In this document: one piece after another, positions 9,674 to 18,940 of the stretch
How positions within the stretch are numbered: the first letter of the stretch is position 1
How the letters are laid out: each line of letters starts with the position of its first letter
Assembly (NCBI GenBank): GCA_030830695.1
Contig: JAURML010000026.1
Location: 84,372-148,371, forward strand
Length of the DNA stretch: 64,000 bases
From: Caenibius sp.
GTDB lineage: Bacteria; Pseudomonadota; Alphaproteobacteria; Sphingomonadales; Sphingomonadaceae
Direction of reading: 5' to 3'
Notes under the pieces: generated by a model
What the model was told of the DNA's origin: nothing
The model's input: the letters and a program-made list of their open reading frames with translations, nothing else
The model's database searches: none
Position numbers and translations under genes: made by a program

Positions 9674-10636
9674 TCATGCCTTCAGTTGTGAGAGGAAGGA
9701 AAAAGCAGCTCGAACCGAATCCATTCGCTCACCGGGGAATGGGGGCTCCTGTTCGACATAATAGTGGGCCACGCCTGCTGCTTCCGCAGCACGAAGCACT
9801 TCGGCCCAGCGAATAGACCCGGCACCGACGTTCGCCGGGTCCATCTTGAACGCAAAGTTGGGCTTGGTCGACGCCATCACGTCCTTCACATGAACCCAAC
9901 GCACCCGGCCTTTGTGCTTGCGCAGGAAGTCGGCCGGGTCCAGCCCCGCAGCGGTTACCCAGCCTAAGTCGACCTCGAACGAAACGAACCGGGGATCCGT
10001 TTTCTCCACAAGGATTTCCCAGCCGGTGGTCTTTCCAACGGGGGTGAATTCAACATTGTGATTATGGTAGCCAAGCGTGATCCCGAAAGGACGCAGGCCA
10101 CTGCCGATTCGATTGAAATCGTCAGCCATTCGCTCCCATGGGTCTGGGCCCGCCTGTGTCATGATTCGCGAGAGCATGGCCGTGAAACCCTCTCCCTTCT
10201 CGGGGCGTGATCCCGGGGGCAAGGGCATGATCGGTATTACCGCCGCTACCGCACCAAGAGTGCCCAGCATATCCGCTACCAACTGTGGCTCGCTCGAAAT
10301 GGAGAATGACGTTGGCGGTACCATACCTGGCGGCAGTAGATGTATAGAAGTGAACCGCAGACCGGCCTTGTCTGCTGACGCGCGCAACTCCGCAGGCTTG
10401 CGACCCAAAAGGCCTGGAAGCTCCAGCTCGCGATATCCCGCTTCCGCAATCTGGGCAAACACCCCATCTATGTCCTTGAGCCCTCCCGAGCCGGACAATG
10501 TGTAAAGCTGCAAGCCAATCGGCCGGCCTATGCGCTGGAAGAAGCCTTGCCTGGCCCGGGCATAGGCGCCCGCACCAGACCCCAGCGCCACAAAAGCGGC
10601 CGCACCACCAAACAAGAAGTCACGTCTTTCCATCAT
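9674..10636 (-). CDS. Tat-exported sugar phosphate isomerase/epimerase-like TIM barrel
   Basis: This 320-residue protein has a twin-arginine-like leader (MMERRDFLFGGAAAFVALGS), so it is probably periplasmic. A xylose-isomerase-like TIM barrel follows: GRPIGLQLYTLSG, ELPGLLGRKP, LGYHNHNVEF (metal His/Glu), SFEVDLGWV, VRWVHVKDV and the final YYVEQEPPFPG Glu. Exported members of this family often sit beside GMC-type glycoside 3-dehydrogenases and act on 3-keto sugars or glycosides, for example by epimerisation or elimination. That fits the flavoprotein pair at 16.6-18.9 kb. It is divergent from the small exported protein at 10.86 kb. Confidence 0.85.
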   Translation of the reverse strand: MMERRDFLFGGAAAFVALGSGAGAYARARQGFFQRIGRPIGLQLYTLSGSGGLKDIDGVFAQIAEAGYRELELPGLLGRKPAELRASADKAGLRFTSIHLLPPGMVPPTSFSISSEPQLVADMLGTLGAVAAVIPIMPLPPGSRPEKGEGFTAMLSRIMTQAGPDPWERMADDFNRIGSGLRPFGITLGYHNHNVEFTPVGKTTGWEILVEKTDPRFVSFEVDLGWVTAAGLDPADFLRKHKGRVRWVHVKDVMASTKPNFAFKMDPANVGAGSIRWAEVLRAAEAAGVAHYYVEQEPPFPGERMDSVRAAFSFLSQLKA

Positions 10637-10857
10637 TGACCTATTTCGTTACCTCTATTACAATCTTACGCTAAACCGACCGCATCCGCAACACGCTCCA
10701 TACTGCCGGGCCGCGATAAATGAAGTTTACCCCGACCATTCATGTTGTAGAAATCTGGGATAGCGTTATCTGAATAGTGTCGCCATAATGTCGGCGCTGC
10801 CATTCCCAGATGCTTCATTCTGGCATGTGGCGCAAATTAAACTTGGAGTATATATCA

Positions 10858-11166
10858 ATGTATAAGCATTTTCTTTCTGCAGCTTCACTGCTCATCGTAG
10901 TGCCAGCGTTCGCTGAAGCGCCCGCGCCTGCGCCTGCGCAGACTGCTGCCCCCGCCTTTTCGATTGAAAAGACCGACATCGGGACATTGCTCGACACGCC
11001 GGCCACGAAGGCGATTTTAGACAAGCATTTGCCAGGTTTCTCCAGCAACCCGCAGGTCGACATGGCTCGTTCGTTGACGCTCAAGATGCTTCAGCAATTC
11101 TCGCCCGAAAACATAACAGACGAAAAGCTGGCTGCGATTGAAGCCGACCTCTCAAAGCTGAAGTAG
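10858..11166 (+). CDS. Small exported protein of unknown function
   Basis: This 102-residue protein starts at ATG 10858, with GGAG nine bases upstream. It has a signal peptide (MYKHFLSAASLLIVVPAFAEA cut after Ala) and a Pro/Ala-rich linker. The mature part is helical and charged (IGTLLDTPATKAILDKHL..., MARSLTLKMLQQFSPENI, LAAIEADLSKLK). I see no catalytic motif. Its place ahead of a cytochrome c and the sugar-oxidation genes suggests a periplasmic accessory role, which is inference only. Confidence 0.75.
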   Translation: MYKHFLSAASLLIVVPAFAEAPAPAPAQTAAPAFSIEKTDIGTLLDTPATKAILDKHLPGFSSNPQVDMARSLTLKMLQQFSPENITDEKLAAIEADLSKLK

Positions 11167-11493
11167 TCCGAGAAATTCGTGCGAGTCCATCCATGCAACA
11201 CGATCTGGAAAAGTGGAGCATATTTCGGACTCGCTGTTTTCACGCAACAGGTCAGGCTAATCGCAGGAATTCGATCGGATGTGAACGACAGCGATCAAAT
11301 TCCCGCCAGTCACGGGACGCCACTGCCCATGTCATGATGCCGGTAGCATGTAAGTTGCGATGGCACTCCTTTAACGGGTATCATCCAAGACCACGGCATC
11401 CCGCAACGGCAAAATCGTTCCCAGAACAAGACTGTGACCGAGGCAGAGCGGGGGTTTCTGCTGAATGCTCACCGCCTTTACAAGGATTTTTAC
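11167..11493. other. Intergenic region between small exported protein and cytochrome c
   Basis: About 330 bases. One frame stays open here, but its product is rich in Arg, His and Cys without any recognisable pattern, so I do not call it. An AAGGA ribosome site for the cytochrome c lies at its end. I see no clear hairpin terminator or repeat. Confidence 0.3.
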
Positions 11494-11889
11494 ATGAGAA
11501 TGAATGCTATTCTTAGTTTAACAACCATTTGCGTGATAAGCATAGGGATAGCGAAAGCGGTCACCCTGCCCGCTTATGCGCAAAGCAAAACGCTCGATGG
11601 AGCGGCGCTGTATCGTCAGCACTGTCAGTCATGCCACGGTAGCACCGCCAGACCTTCATCATTAGCGCCTTCTCTGGTTGGGGTCGAAGGCCGCAAGGCG
11701 GCCTCAACCGCCTTCAACTACAGCAGTGCGATGCAGAAATCGGGTCTGGTGTGGACGCGCCAGAACCTTGATCGCTTTCTCGCAGCTCCGACGAAGGTGG
11801 TACCTGGCACGCGGATGGTCACGCCAGTAACTGATGCATCCAAGCGTCAGGCGATTATCAGCTACCTCATCAAACCCAAAAATCGCTGA
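11494..11889 (+). CDS. Periplasmic class I c-type cytochrome
   Basis: This 131-residue protein starts at ATG 11494 after an AAGGA. It has a signal peptide (ILSLTTICVISIGIAKAV) and one haem-binding motif C44-Q-S-C47-H48. The probable distal ligand is Met108 (GTRMVTPV), and the C-terminus ends in the usual helix. Monohaem cytochromes of this size take electrons from periplasmic dehydrogenases. The GMC flavoprotein and its Tat-exported small subunit in the same strand series are the obvious donors, matching the three-part glucoside 3-dehydrogenase complexes known in proteobacteria. That pairing is inferred from context. Confidence 0.88.
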   Translation: MRMNAILSLTTICVISIGIAKAVTLPAYAQSKTLDGAALYRQHCQSCHGSTARPSSLAPSLVGVEGRKAASTAFNYSSAMQKSGLVWTRQNLDRFLAAPTKVVPGTRMVTPVTDASKRQAIISYLIKPKNR

Positions 11890-12038
11890 GGCGTGCTCAT
11901 AGCTCGATGACCGGCAGGGACAACGATAAAGCCGCTTGTGGGTGAAGTTCCGGCCCATGTTGGATCAAACGGCAATGCAGCCATGGTTGCTCGAAAATAA
12001 CGTCAAATGTTTGCGATGGTGCGGAGGAGACGAGTGAA

Positions 12039-12953
12039 ATGCTGCGAAAGATCCTGAGGGTGCTGCTGTGGCTGCTGCTTGCGTCGGTGATTTTCGTCGC
12101 AGTCCAGGCATTCCGCAATCGCGACCTTATCCAGCGCGTGTTTTTGGGCGGACTGAAAGTGTATGAAACTGTTCCGCCTCAAATCCCCGCCGATCTGCCG
12201 CGCCCTGCGATTCTGGTCTTTTCAAAGACCAACGGCTTTCGGCACGAGGAAGCGATCCCGGCCGCTAATACGCTCTTCACTAACTTCGCCAAGGCGAAGG
12301 GCTGGGGCTATTTCCAGACCGAAAACGGCGCGACCTTCCGCCCGGACATTCTCGCCAAATTCGATGCCGTGGTGTTCAACAACGTATCGGGTGATGTCTT
12401 CACCGCCGACCAACGCTCTGCATTCAAACAGTTCGTCGAGAATGGCGGCGGCTTTGTTGGCATTCACGCTGCGGGCGACAACAGCCATGAGGGCTGGCCA
12501 TGGTACCATAACGAGATGATCGGCGCGAAGTTCACCATGCACACGATGAGCCCGCAGTTCCAGGAAGCACTGGCAATCGTAGAGGATAGCAAGCACCCGT
12601 CAACCCTGGGCCTGCCCGCAAGCTGGAAGCGCACCGAGGAATGGTATTCCTTCGAAAAATCCCCGCGGTCTAGACCGGGCTTCAGCGTGCTCGTTTCGGT
12701 TGACGAAAAGACCTACAACCCGATCGGCATGTTCGGCCAGGATATCCGGATGGGCGATCATCCCATGGTCTGGTGGCGCTGTGTCGGCCCAAAAAAGCAA
12801 CGGCAGGGCCGGGTACTTTACAACGCCTTCGGACATCAGGCAGCAGCCTATTCCGAACCAGAGAACAAGCGCCTGCTGGAACAGGCTGTCACCTGGGCGG
12901 CGCGCCGGGAAGGCACCGAATGTGGGACTGCGCCCGCAGCAGCGAGCAAGTGA
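12039..12953 (+). CDS. Membrane-anchored ThuA-like protein
   Basis: This 304-residue protein has an N-terminal membrane anchor (ILRVLLWLLLASVIFVAVQ), which places the rest in the periplasm. The ThuA fold is shown by RPAILVFSKTNGFRHEEAIP, DAVVFNNVSGDV, GGGFVGIHAAGDNSHEG and the late GRVLYNAFGHQ. ThuA-fold proteins belong to the glutamine amidotransferase-like superfamily; with ThuB-type dehydrogenases they act in use of 3-keto disaccharides such as 3-keto-trehalose in rhizobia. The next gene is a ThuB-like Gfo/Idh/MocA protein starting 5 bases after this stop. The exact reaction is unknown. Confidence 0.88.
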   Translation: MLRKILRVLLWLLLASVIFVAVQAFRNRDLIQRVFLGGLKVYETVPPQIPADLPRPAILVFSKTNGFRHEEAIPAANTLFTNFAKAKGWGYFQTENGATFRPDILAKFDAVVFNNVSGDVFTADQRSAFKQFVENGGGFVGIHAAGDNSHEGWPWYHNEMIGAKFTMHTMSPQFQEALAIVEDSKHPSTLGLPASWKRTEEWYSFEKSPRSRPGFSVLVSVDEKTYNPIGMFGQDIRMGDHPMVWWRCVGPKKQRQGRVLYNAFGHQAAAYSEPENKRLLEQAVTWAARREGTECGTAPAAASK

Positions 12954-12957
12954 GGCA

Positions 12958-14097
12958 ATGAGCAGCGATCCCGTTCGTTATGGCATGATCGGTGGAGGCC
13001 AAGGTGCCTTCATCGGCGGCGTCCACCGCATCGCGGCGCGCATAGCGGGTAATTGGCAGCTGGTTGCCGGGGCTTTTTCCTCGACTCCCGATAAGTCGCG
13101 TGCCAGCGGTATTGAAATCGGCGTAGATTTGGCCCGCGCCTATGGCAGCTATGCCGAGATGATCGAGAAGGAACTGGCCCTTCCGGCCGACCAGCGGATC
13201 GAAGCGGTGGCGATCGTTACCCCCAACCACATGCACGCCGCGCCGGCCATCGCCGCGATGGAAGCCGGTTTCGACATTATCATCGACAAGCCGCTGGCGG
13301 AATCGATGGACGGCGCGCGCGCCATTGCCGAAGCCGCCGCGCGCACCGGCCGCCGCATCGCCGTGACCCACACTTACACTGGCTACCCGCTGGTCAAGCA
13401 GGCGCGCGAACTGATTGCGAGCGGCAAGTTCGGCAAGGTCCGCCGTGTCGCGGTGAAATATACCCAGGATTGGCTGAGCCGCGCCGCCGATCTAGAAGAC
13501 AACAAGCAGGCCGCCTGGCGCGTCGATCCCAAGCAGTCGGGCGACGCGGGGGCTTTTGGCGATATCGGCACCCACGCCGCTAACCTTGCCGAGTTCATCA
13601 CCGGTGAACGCATAACCCGGACCTGCGCCGAACTCACCAAGCTCGACGGCCGCTTCATCGACGATGACGGTGCAGCGCTGTTCCATCTCGCAGGCGGCGG
13701 CAAGGGCACGCTCACGGCCAGCCAGGTGTTGGTCGGCGACACCAACGACCTCGCCATCTCGGTTTATTGCGACGAGGCGGGGCTACATTGGCGGCAGGAA
13801 GAGCCGAACTCCATGCGGATCGGGTATCGCGACAAGCCCACCGAGATCTGGCACGCTGGCACCAACCGCGCCTATCTCTCCGAAGATGTGCTTTCGATCC
13901 AACGCACCCCGGGTGGCCACCCGGAAGGCTATCTCGAAGCCTTCGCCAACATCTACCAGGCGTTCGGCAGCGAACTGCGCGGGATCGCCGTTACCCAGCC
14001 GGGTTATGCAACGATAGAAGACACGCTGGCCGGGATGAAGTTCCTTGTCGCCAGCCTTGAATCCAGCCGCCGCGGCGCGGTCTGGGTCGATCTGTAA
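12958..14097 (+). CDS. Gfo/Idh/MocA-family NAD(P)-dependent sugar dehydrogenase
   Basis: This 379-residue enzyme starts at ATG 12958, four bases after the ThuA stop. The Rossmann start is YGMIGGGQGAFIGGVHR. The signature Lys is in IIIDKPLAESMDGAR, with THTYTGYP, and the catalytic-site segment GDIGTHAANLAEFITGE contributes Asp and His. The family oxidises or reduces sugar rings with a tightly used nicotinamide cofactor. No signal peptide is present, so it acts in the cytosol on imported sugars, probably interconverting a 3-keto and a hydroxy form. The frame is open further upstream inside the ThuA gene, but that part is a shadow. Confidence 0.9.
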   Translation: MSSDPVRYGMIGGGQGAFIGGVHRIAARIAGNWQLVAGAFSSTPDKSRASGIEIGVDLARAYGSYAEMIEKELALPADQRIEAVAIVTPNHMHAAPAIAAMEAGFDIIIDKPLAESMDGARAIAEAAARTGRRIAVTHTYTGYPLVKQARELIASGKFGKVRRVAVKYTQDWLSRAADLEDNKQAAWRVDPKQSGDAGAFGDIGTHAANLAEFITGERITRTCAELTKLDGRFIDDDGAALFHLAGGGKGTLTASQVLVGDTNDLAISVYCDEAGLHWRQEEPNSMRIGYRDKPTEIWHAGTNRAYLSEDVLSIQRTPGGHPEGYLEAFANIYQAFGSELRGIAVTQPGYATIEDTLAGMKFLVASLESSRRGAVWVDL

Positions 14098-14112
14098 GAA
14101 AGGTTCTTATGC

Positions 14113-15198
14113 ATGAAGGGTCCCGCAATCTTTCTCGCCCAGTTCGCTGGTGATGAAGCGCCGTTCAACTCGCTCGACGCGATCACCCGGTACATGGGGG
14201 GGCTCGGCTACAAGGGCGTGCAGATCCCGACCTGGGACAGCCGCCTGTTCGATCTCGACAAGGCCGCCGAGAGCCAGGACTATTGCGATGAGATAGCCGG
14301 CATCTGCGCAGCCAACGGGGTCGCGGTTACCGAGCTGTCGACCCATCTTCAGGGCCAGCTCGTCGCCAGCCATCCGGCCTACGACTTACTGTTCGACGGC
14401 TTCGCTCCCGCTGCGGTCCGCGGCAACGTCAAGGCCCGCACCGAATGGGCAGTCGATCAGGTGAAGAAGGCCGCCAGGGCCAGTCGGCGCTTCGGTTGCA
14501 CAGCCCATGCGACCTTCTCGGGCGCGCTGTTGTGGCACACGGTTTACCCCTGGCCGCAGCGCCCTGCCGGTCTGGTCGAGGAAGGCTTCGCCGAACTCGC
14601 CCGCCGCTGGACGCCGATCCTCGATGTGTTTGACGAATGCGGCGTCGATGCCTGCTATGAACTGCACCCGGGCGAAGATCTGCACGACGGCGTGACCTTC
14701 GAACGCTTTCTGGAGGCGGTAGGCAACCATCCGCGCGCCAACATCCTCTACGATCCCTCCCACTTCCTGCTGCAGCAGCTTGATTATCTGCAGTTCATCG
14801 ATTTCTACCACGACCGGATCAAGGCCTTTCACGTCAAGGACGCAGAGTTCCGTCCAAATGGCAAGGCTGGCGTTTACGGTTCCTACTCAGGATGGGCCGA
14901 GCGTCCGGGCCGTTTCCGTTCGCTTGGCGACGGGCAAGTCGATTTCACCCAGATATTTACCAAACTCGGCCATTATGGCTACGACGGCTGGGCGGTCCTC
15001 GAATGGGAATGCGCCTACAAGCATCCCGAACAAGGTGCTGCGGAAGGCGCGCCGTTCATCGCCAGTCACATGATCCGCAAGGCGGACAAGGCATTCGATG
15101 ACTTCGCAGGGGCCGACACCGACCCGGGCTTTTTGCGCAAGGTTCTGGGGCTAAACTCATCACAATCAAAAGGGGAGAGGGCCGATGACAACGATTAG
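14113..15198 (+). CDS. Sugar phosphate isomerase/epimerase (cytosolic TIM barrel)
   Basis: This 361-residue xylose-isomerase-like barrel has the metal-binding pattern CYELHPGEDLHDG (Glu), NILYDPSHFLLQQ (Asp/His), KAFHVKDAEF (His) and AVLEWECAYKHPEQG (Glu). Unlike the paralogue at 9.7 kb it has no export signal, so the locus has one barrel on each side of the inner membrane. Proteins of this subgroup commonly accompany Gfo/Idh/MocA dehydrogenases. It lies 15 bases after that gene, and its last 14 bases overlap the MFS gene, so it belongs to the same operon. Confidence 0.88.
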   Translation: MKGPAIFLAQFAGDEAPFNSLDAITRYMGGLGYKGVQIPTWDSRLFDLDKAAESQDYCDEIAGICAANGVAVTELSTHLQGQLVASHPAYDLLFDGFAPAAVRGNVKARTEWAVDQVKKAARASRRFGCTAHATFSGALLWHTVYPWPQRPAGLVEEGFAELARRWTPILDVFDECGVDACYELHPGEDLHDGVTFERFLEAVGNHPRANILYDPSHFLLQQLDYLQFIDFYHDRIKAFHVKDAEFRPNGKAGVYGSYSGWAERPGRFRSLGDGQVDFTQIFTKLGHYGYDGWAVLEWECAYKHPEQGAAEGAPFIASHMIRKADKAFDDFAGADTDPGFLRKVLGLNSSQSKGERADDND

Positions 15199-16480
15199 GC
15201 CGAATAATCATAAGGCTATTTTCTGGATCAGCGTACTAGCGCTGTTTACTGCGGCAATCGCCAATGCTGTTCGCGGCGGCGCTTCGGATTTGATGAAAGC
15301 AGAACTGTTCGATGCAGCCCATGCAGCCACATCCGGCCAGCTGATCGCGACTGCACTGGGCAATGCCTTCCTTGGATTTGCAATCAGTTTGCTGGTGATA
15401 AGCCCTCTGCTCGACAAGATCGGAGCCAAACGGATCATCTTGTTCGCTGCAGCCTGTTATGTGGCCGGTCCCGCGCTGATCCTGTTTGCGCCGTCCGCTG
15501 GCGGGTTCAGCGCGGTCAACACCGCGCTTAACGCCGGAATGATCCTCACTGGCTTCGGCTGGGGTGCCACCGAAGGCTCGATCAACGCGATTACGACGAC
15601 CATCTATCCCGAGGACAAGACCGGCAAGCTCAACATACTCCACGCCTGGTGGCCGGGCGGCATGATCGTAGGCGGCCTGCTGTGCGTCGCGCTGTTTGGC
15701 GCCGGGTTCGGCTGGCGCACGCCGATCGCCATGATCATGGTGCCGGGCGTGGTGCTCGCGCTTTGGGCTATGCGCTACGAATTCCCGCAAACCGAAAGCA
15801 CGGTCGCGGGTATCCCGTTCGGCGAGATGATGGCCGAACCGTTCAAGCACGCAGGCTTCTGGATCTTCCCAGCAATCATGTTCCTCACCGCTTCTGCCGA
15901 ACTAGCTCCGGGCGCCTGGGTGCAGGTCGCGCTGACCGAGACGGTGGGCATGCAGGGCGTTCTGCTCAACGTCTATGTTGCCGCAATCATGTTCGCGATG
16001 CGCCACTTCGCCGGACCGCTCGAGCACCGGTTCTCCGATATGGGCCTGCTCTGGATGAGCACGGTTCCGGCTGCGATCGGGCTCTACCTGCTGTCCACCG
16101 CCAACTCCCCCATCACCGCGCTCATAGCTGCGACACTGTGGGCCATTGGCGTGTGCTTCATGTGGCCGACCATGCTGGCTGCGATCGCCCGCCGCTATCC
16201 GCGCAGCGGCTCGTGGGGAATCGGCATCGTCAACTTCTCTGGGGCGTTGGCAATCTATCTGGTCCTGCCGGAAATCGGCAAGATCTATGACGAGGCCAAG
16301 ATCGCAAAGGCCGGTGGCCAGGCCGCCTTCGAAGCGCTCCATTCCGGCAGTGCCGGCATGCACGAGGTTCTGGCTCACGCCGCCGAGGTCTCTTTCAAGA
16401 CGATCTCGGTGATCCCGGTGATCCTGTTCGTCATCTTCGGCGCCGTCTGGTTCTTCGAGCGGGGCAAGAACACAAATTGA
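15185..16480 (+). CDS. MFS sugar permease
   Basis: This 431-residue membrane protein has about twelve hydrophobic segments (for example WISVLALFTAAIANAV and LLVISPLLDKIGAKRII) and the MFS loop motif between helices 2 and 3. It starts at ATG 15185, overlapping the preceding isomerase gene, with a GGGGAG just upstream. Position suggests uptake of the oxidised or isomerised sugar from the periplasm for the cytosolic dehydrogenase and isomerase. The closest functional class looks like the glucose/fucose-type permeases, but the substrate is not readable. Confidence 0.86.
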   Translation: MTTIRPNNHKAIFWISVLALFTAAIANAVRGGASDLMKAELFDAAHAATSGQLIATALGNAFLGFAISLLVISPLLDKIGAKRIILFAAACYVAGPALILFAPSAGGFSAVNTALNAGMILTGFGWGATEGSINAITTTIYPEDKTGKLNILHAWWPGGMIVGGLLCVALFGAGFGWRTPIAMIMVPGVVLALWAMRYEFPQTESTVAGIPFGEMMAEPFKHAGFWIFPAIMFLTASAELAPGAWVQVALTETVGMQGVLLNVYVAAIMFAMRHFAGPLEHRFSDMGLLWMSTVPAAIGLYLLSTANSPITALIAATLWAIGVCFMWPTMLAAIARRYPRSGSWGIGIVNFSGALAIYLVLPEIGKIYDEAKIAKAGGQAAFEALHSGSAGMHEVLAHAAEVSFKTISVIPVILFVIFGAVWFFERGKNTN

Positions 16481-16489
16481 AAGTCGGCT

Positions 16490-16576
16490 TGAACCTGCTA
16501 AGACGAAACGATGGCGTGGTGCGAATGGGCCATCCTAGTATGACGCTGTCACCCGCCTCTAAGCGCAGCAGGTTCA
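16490..16576. repeat. 10-bp inverted repeat pair in the gap before the flavoprotein genes
   Basis: TGAACCTGCT at 16490-16499 and its exact complement AGCAGGTTCA at 16567-16576 enclose 67 bases between the MFS gene and the small-subunit gene. The right arm lies about 40 bases before the GTG start. It could be two operator half-sites or the stem of a structured leader. No poly-T follows. Confidence 0.4.
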
Positions 16577-16617
16577 TTTTGAAAACGAACCCTCGATACT
16601 GACACAGGAGAACAAAA

Positions 16618-17238
16618 GTGCACATCCCTTTTGACATGGATCGGCGTTCCTTGCTTGGTTTCGCGACACTCGTTGCAGGTGCCGCTGCCACGGTAGCGAT
16701 TTCACCTGAAGCACTTGCAGCAGTTTCCAAACGGGGAAAACGCTTCCTCAGCAAAAAACCCTACGAAGCAATGTCAGCTCTGGCCGACATGATCATCCCC
16801 GCGACTGACACCCCAGGGGCGCTGGGCGCAAACGTGCCGGCGTTGTTGGATGCGATGCTACTCAATTGGGCCTCTGCGACAAAGCGCGATCAGGCAGTCA
16901 AAGCCCTCATTGCGCTGGAAGCTGCCGCCACTTCGCAAAAAGGCAAGCCCTTCACCGCCCTGTCTACGGATGACCGCGCAGCTGTACTGACCGAATTCGA
17001 GAAGGTCGCGCTGAAGCCCGTGCCTGCAAAGGCGGGAACCAAGGGAGGGCTGGGCTTCACCAGCGAGGTCGCCGATCCGGGCTATCTCACACTCAAGACC
17101 CTGGTAATCACGCTCTACTATTTGAGCGATATCGCCTTGACACAGGAGCAGGTCTACGAACCCGTCCCCGGCAAGTGGGAGCCCTCGATCAAGATCACAC
17201 CGGGCATGCGCCCTTACGCCTCTATCGGCCCCTTTTGA
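16618..17238 (+). CDS. Tat-exported small subunit of a GMC-type sugar dehydrogenase (gluconate 2-dehydrogenase subunit 3 family)
   Basis: This 206-residue protein starts at GTG 16618; CAGGAG eight bases upstream decides this start. The twin-arginine leader is MDRRSLLGFATLVAGAAATV. The mature part (ALADMIIPATDTPGALGANV, GGLGFTSEVADPGYLTLKTL, VPGKWEPSIKITPGMRPY) matches the gluconate 2-dehydrogenase subunit 3 family. That subunit is co-exported with the cofactor-loaded GMC subunit, which lacks its own signal. The GMC gene follows after 16 bases. Together with the cytochrome c at 11.5 kb the pair would form a periplasmic glucoside 3-dehydrogenase-like complex. Confidence 0.9.
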   Translation: MHIPFDMDRRSLLGFATLVAGAAATVAISPEALAAVSKRGKRFLSKKPYEAMSALADMIIPATDTPGALGANVPALLDAMLLNWASATKRDQAVKALIALEAAATSQKGKPFTALSTDDRAAVLTEFEKVALKPVPAKAGTKGGLGFTSEVADPGYLTLKTLVITLYYLSDIALTQEQVYEPVPGKWEPSIKITPGMRPYASIGPF

Positions 17239-17254
17239 TTCCGGAGTTGAAGCT

Positions 17255-18940
17255 ATGTTTGACGCAATCGTTATCGGCTCGGGTATGAGTGGCGGCATGG
17301 CCGCGAAGGAATTGTGCGAACGCGGCCTAAAGGTCCTGCTGCTGGAACGCGGCCGCAAGGTTGAGCACGGCGCGGACTACACCGACGGACTGATGCCGTG
17401 GGAACTACCCAACGCAAACATGATCCCGGAAGACGAGGCTCAACGTGATTATTTCATCCAGCGCGAGTGCTATGCCGTCAACGAAGCGACCAAACAATGG
17501 TGGGTGAAGGATAGCGAACACCGCTACACCACACCGGAGGGCAAGCCGTTCTCGTGGGTACGCGGCTATCACTTGGGCGGACGTTCGATCATGTGGGGGC
17601 GCCAGTCCTACCGCCTTTCGGACATCGATTTCGAAGCAAATGCGAAGGATAAGCACGGCACCGACTGGCCGATCCGCTATGCCGATATAGCCCCGTGGTA
17701 CTCGCACGTCGAAAAGTTCATCGGCGTGGCCGGGGACCGGGATGGCCTTCCACAATTGCCTGATGGCGAATTTATCCCAGCATTTGAGCTGAACGATGCC
17801 GAAAAGCAGTTCAAGGCGTCGATCGAAGCAAAGTTCCCGGGACGCAAGGTCATCTCCGGGCGCACGGCTAATCTGTCAGAAGCCCAGCCGCACCATCTCG
17901 AACTGGGCCGCAACTCCTGCCAGAACCGCTCGATTTGCGAGCGTGGCTGCAGCTTCGGTGCCAACCACACAAGCTTGAGCTCGTCCCTGCCCGCGGCGGA
18001 GGTGACCGGCAACCTCACCACCATCACCGATGCCATTGTCCACAGCCTAGTGCAGGATCCGGTTACGAAGAAGATCACCGCCGTTCGCGTTGTTGATGCG
18101 AAGACCAGGCAGGGCAAGACCTATGAGGCAAAGATCGTGTTTCTTTGCGCCTCGACTATCGGGACTGCCCAGATATTGCTCAACTCCCGTTCGGAAGAAA
18201 ATCCGCGCGGGCTGGCCAACCGTTCCGATCAGGTCGGACGCAACCTGGTCGACCATGTCTATGGCCTGCTGACCGTGGCCATGTTCCCGGGGCCGAAAGA
18301 CAGCTATTATCACGGTCGCCGCCCGACTGGAATCTACATACCGCGCTTTCGCAATGTCACCGAGCCCGGCGAAGATTTCGTCCGCGGCTTCGGCTATCAG
18401 GGGATGATTTTCCGGATGAGCAGCAAGCCAATGCCGAACATGCCCGGCTTTGGCCCCGGCCTGAAGGAAAAGGCCCGCAAGATCGGCCCATGGATGCTGG
18501 TCTTGACCAGTTTCGGCGAGATGCTGCCCTCCCCGGACAATCGGGTAACCCTAAGCGAGACGCAAAACGATCAATGGGGCATCCCGCTGGTCCACATCTC
18601 ATGCGCCCATGGCGAAAACGACCTGAAGATCGCCAGGCAGGCACAGGCGGACGCCAAGGCCATGGCGCAGGCCGCCGGGGCCATGGTCGTCGGCCAGTCG
18701 TCAGAACCGGGCACGCCCGGCCTTGGTATCCACGAAATGGGGACCGCGCGGATGGGCCGCGATCCCAATAGCTCGGTGCTCAACGGCTGGAACCAGGCGC
18801 ACGACGTACCCAACCTGTTCATTACTGATGGCGCGGCCATGGCTTCGAGCGGATGCCAGAATCCATCGCTGACCTATATGGCCCTGTCCGCACGCGCCGC
18901 AGATCATGCCGCCAAGCTGCTTAAGGAAAGCGTGCTTTGA
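17255..18940 (+). CDS. GMC-family FAD oxidoreductase (large subunit, putative glycoside 3-dehydrogenase)
   Basis: This 561-residue flavoprotein starts with the FAD-binding fold VIGSGMSGGMAAKELCERG and has the GMC signature region LGGRSIMWGRQSYRLSD. The C-terminal active-site segments are LGIHEMGTARMG (catalytic His) and SSGCQNPSLTYMALS (Asn). A four-cysteine-containing stretch SCQNRSICERGCSF may bind a cluster or stabilise the fold. It has no signal peptide, as expected if it is carried out by the Tat-exported subunit encoded just upstream. Known relatives oxidise the C3 hydroxyl of glucosides and related sugars; a rhamnoside or glucoside substrate is plausible here. Confidence 0.9.
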   Translation: MFDAIVIGSGMSGGMAAKELCERGLKVLLLERGRKVEHGADYTDGLMPWELPNANMIPEDEAQRDYFIQRECYAVNEATKQWWVKDSEHRYTTPEGKPFSWVRGYHLGGRSIMWGRQSYRLSDIDFEANAKDKHGTDWPIRYADIAPWYSHVEKFIGVAGDRDGLPQLPDGEFIPAFELNDAEKQFKASIEAKFPGRKVISGRTANLSEAQPHHLELGRNSCQNRSICERGCSFGANHTSLSSSLPAAEVTGNLTTITDAIVHSLVQDPVTKKITAVRVVDAKTRQGKTYEAKIVFLCASTIGTAQILLNSRSEENPRGLANRSDQVGRNLVDHVYGLLTVAMFPGPKDSYYHGRRPTGIYIPRFRNVTEPGEDFVRGFGYQGMIFRMSSKPMPNMPGFGPGLKEKARKIGPWMLVLTSFGEMLPSPDNRVTLSETQNDQWGIPLVHISCAHGENDLKIARQAQADAKAMAQAAGAMVVGQSSEPGTPGLGIHEMGTARMGRDPNSSVLNGWNQAHDVPNLFITDGAAMASSGCQNPSLTYMALSARAADHAAKLLKESVL

